Origin: Rhodococcoides fascians A25f
Lineage (GTDB): Bacteria > Actinomycetota > Actinomycetes > Mycobacteriales > Mycobacteriaceae
Reading direction: 5' to 3'
Assembly (NCBI RefSeq): GCF_000760935.2
Contig: NZ_CP049744.1
Coordinates: forward strand, 2,035,001 to 2,099,000
DNA length: 64,000 bases
A model generated the notes under the pieces. It was not told where the DNA came from. It was given only the letters and a program-made list of their open reading frames with translations, and searched no databases. Every line of letters begins with the position of its first letter. The first letter of the stretch is position 1. Shown in pieces: positions 61,338-64,000 of the stretch. A program made the position numbers and the translations under genes.

Positions 61338-62631
61338 CATCGAAGCCGATAGGCGTCGCCGTACTCGGACTCGGAAACGTCGGCAGCGAGGTCGTTCGGA
61401 TCCTCACCGAGAATGCCGAGGACTTCGAAGCGAGAATCGGTGCGCCGCTGGAGATTCGGGGCATCGCGGTGCGTCGGGTAGACGGCGATCGTGGAGTGCC
61501 CACCGAGCTGCTCACCGACGATCCGGCGGAGCTGGTCGGCCGCGACGATGTCGACATCGTCGTCGAGGTGCTCGGCGGCATCGACATTCCCCGCAAGCTC
61601 GTGCTCTCTGCCCTCGAGAAGGGCAAGTCCGTCATCACTGCGAACAAGGCCCTCCTGGCCGAGTACACCGGCGAACTCGCGGACGCTGCCGAGAAGTCGC
61701 GTGCCGACCTGTATTTCGAGGCGGCCGTGGCCGGAGCAATCCCGGTGGTTCGTCCACTGATGCAGTCCCTTGCGGGCGACCGCGTGAACAAGGTTGCCGG
61801 CATCGTCAACGGTACGACCAACTTCATTCTCTCCGCTATGGACGAGACGGGAGCGGACTACGCCGAAACCCTTGCCGAGGCGGGGCGTTTGGGCTACGCC
61901 GAAGCCGACCCGACCGCCGACGTCGAGGGCTACGACGCGGCCTCGAAGGCCGCCATCCTGGCGTCCATCGCATTCCACACCCGGGTCACGGCCGGTGACG
62001 TCTACCGCGAGGGCATCAGCAAGATCACCTCGGACGATCTCGAAACCGCAAAATCCCTGGACTGCACCATCAAGCTGCTGGCCATCTGCGAGCGGATCGT
62101 CACGCCCAAGGGCAAGGAGCGAATCTCCGCTCGGGTCTACCCCGCGCTCGTTCCGCTGAACCACCCGTTGGCATCGGTCAACGGTGCGTTCAACGCCGTG
62201 GTCGTCGAAGCCGAGGCTGCCGGCCGCCTGATGTTCTACGGGCAGGGCGCAGGCGGTGCACCGACTGCGTCCGCAGTGCTGGGCGATCTGGTGATGGCCG
62301 CGCGCAACAAGTTCTACGGGGGGCGGGGCCCACTCGAATCCAAGTACGCCAAGCTCAAGGTGGCCCCGATGGGTGACATCCTCACTCGTTACTACGTCAG
62401 CATGCAGGTCGCGGACAAGCCCGGCGTCCTGGCCACCGTGGCGGCCGAGTTCTCCAAGCGGGACGTCAGCATCTCCACCGTGCGTCAGCAGGGCTCGGGT
62501 GACGGAGCCAGGCTCGTCGTCGTCACCCACCTCGCGGCCGACTCCGCATTGTCCGAAACCGTTGCATCGCTCGAGCAGCTCGATGTGGTCGTCCACGTCG
62601 CAAGCGTTCTCCGATTGGAAGGCACCACCGT

Positions 62632-62635
<4 letters not shown>
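61334..62635 (+). CDS. hom: Homoserine dehydrogenase
   Basis: The 433-residue protein has the NAD(P) loop [15 protein letters not shown], the substrate segment [23 protein letters not shown], catalytic [19 protein letters not shown] and a C-terminal ACT domain (about residues 355-430, [17 protein letters not shown]) that senses threonine. It reduces aspartate semialdehyde to homoserine. ATGA overlaps at both ends show strict coupling with lysA and thrC. Confidence 0.96.

Positions 62636-64000
<1,365 letters not shown>

Overview
The window looks like chromosomal DNA from a mycolic-acid actinomycete, most likely Rhodococcus or a close relative. The evidence is high GC content with many GTG and TTG starts, a LigB-type ATP-dependent DNA ligase very like the mycobacterial one, an LCP cell-wall ligase, a three-subunit PntAA/PntAB/PntB transhydrogenase, and the argS-lysA-hom-thrC-thrB gene order. 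This assignment is by recognition; no search was run.

Layout. 1-1420 is the end of an rRNA operon (3' part of 23S, 5S, strong terminator). 1421-2403 has no convincing gene but holds a short degenerate repeat family. 2404-5524 is a patch of small or poorly known genes: a small charged protein, a small GNAT, a RAMA-like protein, a colicin-immunity-like protein, an antitoxin-like HTH protein and an azoreductase. 5545-6822 is an LCP protein. 6855-10222 (minus) is a TPP-riboswitch-controlled tenA and ABC transporter set for thiamine pyrimidine salvage. 10291-15772 carries a sugar porter, a lipoprotein, a type-B carboxylesterase and ligB. 15889-24092 is a tightly packed reductive pyrimidine (or hydantoin) catabolic operon with its own NMT1/THI5-type ABC transporter. 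24163-27187 has a GlcD-type oxidase, a small paralogue-family gene, peptidase E and a HIT protein. 27432-30294 is pntAA-pntAB-pntB.

30349-34807 holds a membrane protein, a gene-poor stretch with a perfect CRP/GlxR-type palindrome, the second member of the small paralogue family, a phosphotransferase, a thioesterase and BenE. 34984-39820 is an N-acetylglucosamine locus: a GntR/UTRA regulator, EIIA and EIIB divergent from EIIC-nagA-nagB, with DasR-like operator candidates. 39839-46109 holds a shikimate dehydrogenase-like enzyme, a secreted HNH protein, a quinone reductase-like MDR protein and a SNF2 helicase/SWIM protein pair. 46188-51575 is a five-gene valine (isobutyryl-CoA) degradation operon. 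51620-58035 (mostly minus) holds an Hsp70-like protein, a MarR regulator, a DUF2254 membrane protein, tRNA-Cys, a methyltransferase, a coiled-coil protein, tRNA-Arg and a DUF305/DUF3105 pair. 58267-64000 is argS-lysA-hom-thrC-thrB, with thrB cut by the window end.

Most of the window is metabolic housekeeping. The parts most worth following up are the pyrimidine locus, which lacks a recognisable dihydropyrimidine dehydrogenase; the pair of unnamed small paralogues; the patch at 2.4-4.8 kb; and several cis elements (GlxR box, palindromes, overlapping terminator and coding sequence, 17-bp tandem duplication). I saw no IS element, prophage, CRISPR array or obvious defence island.
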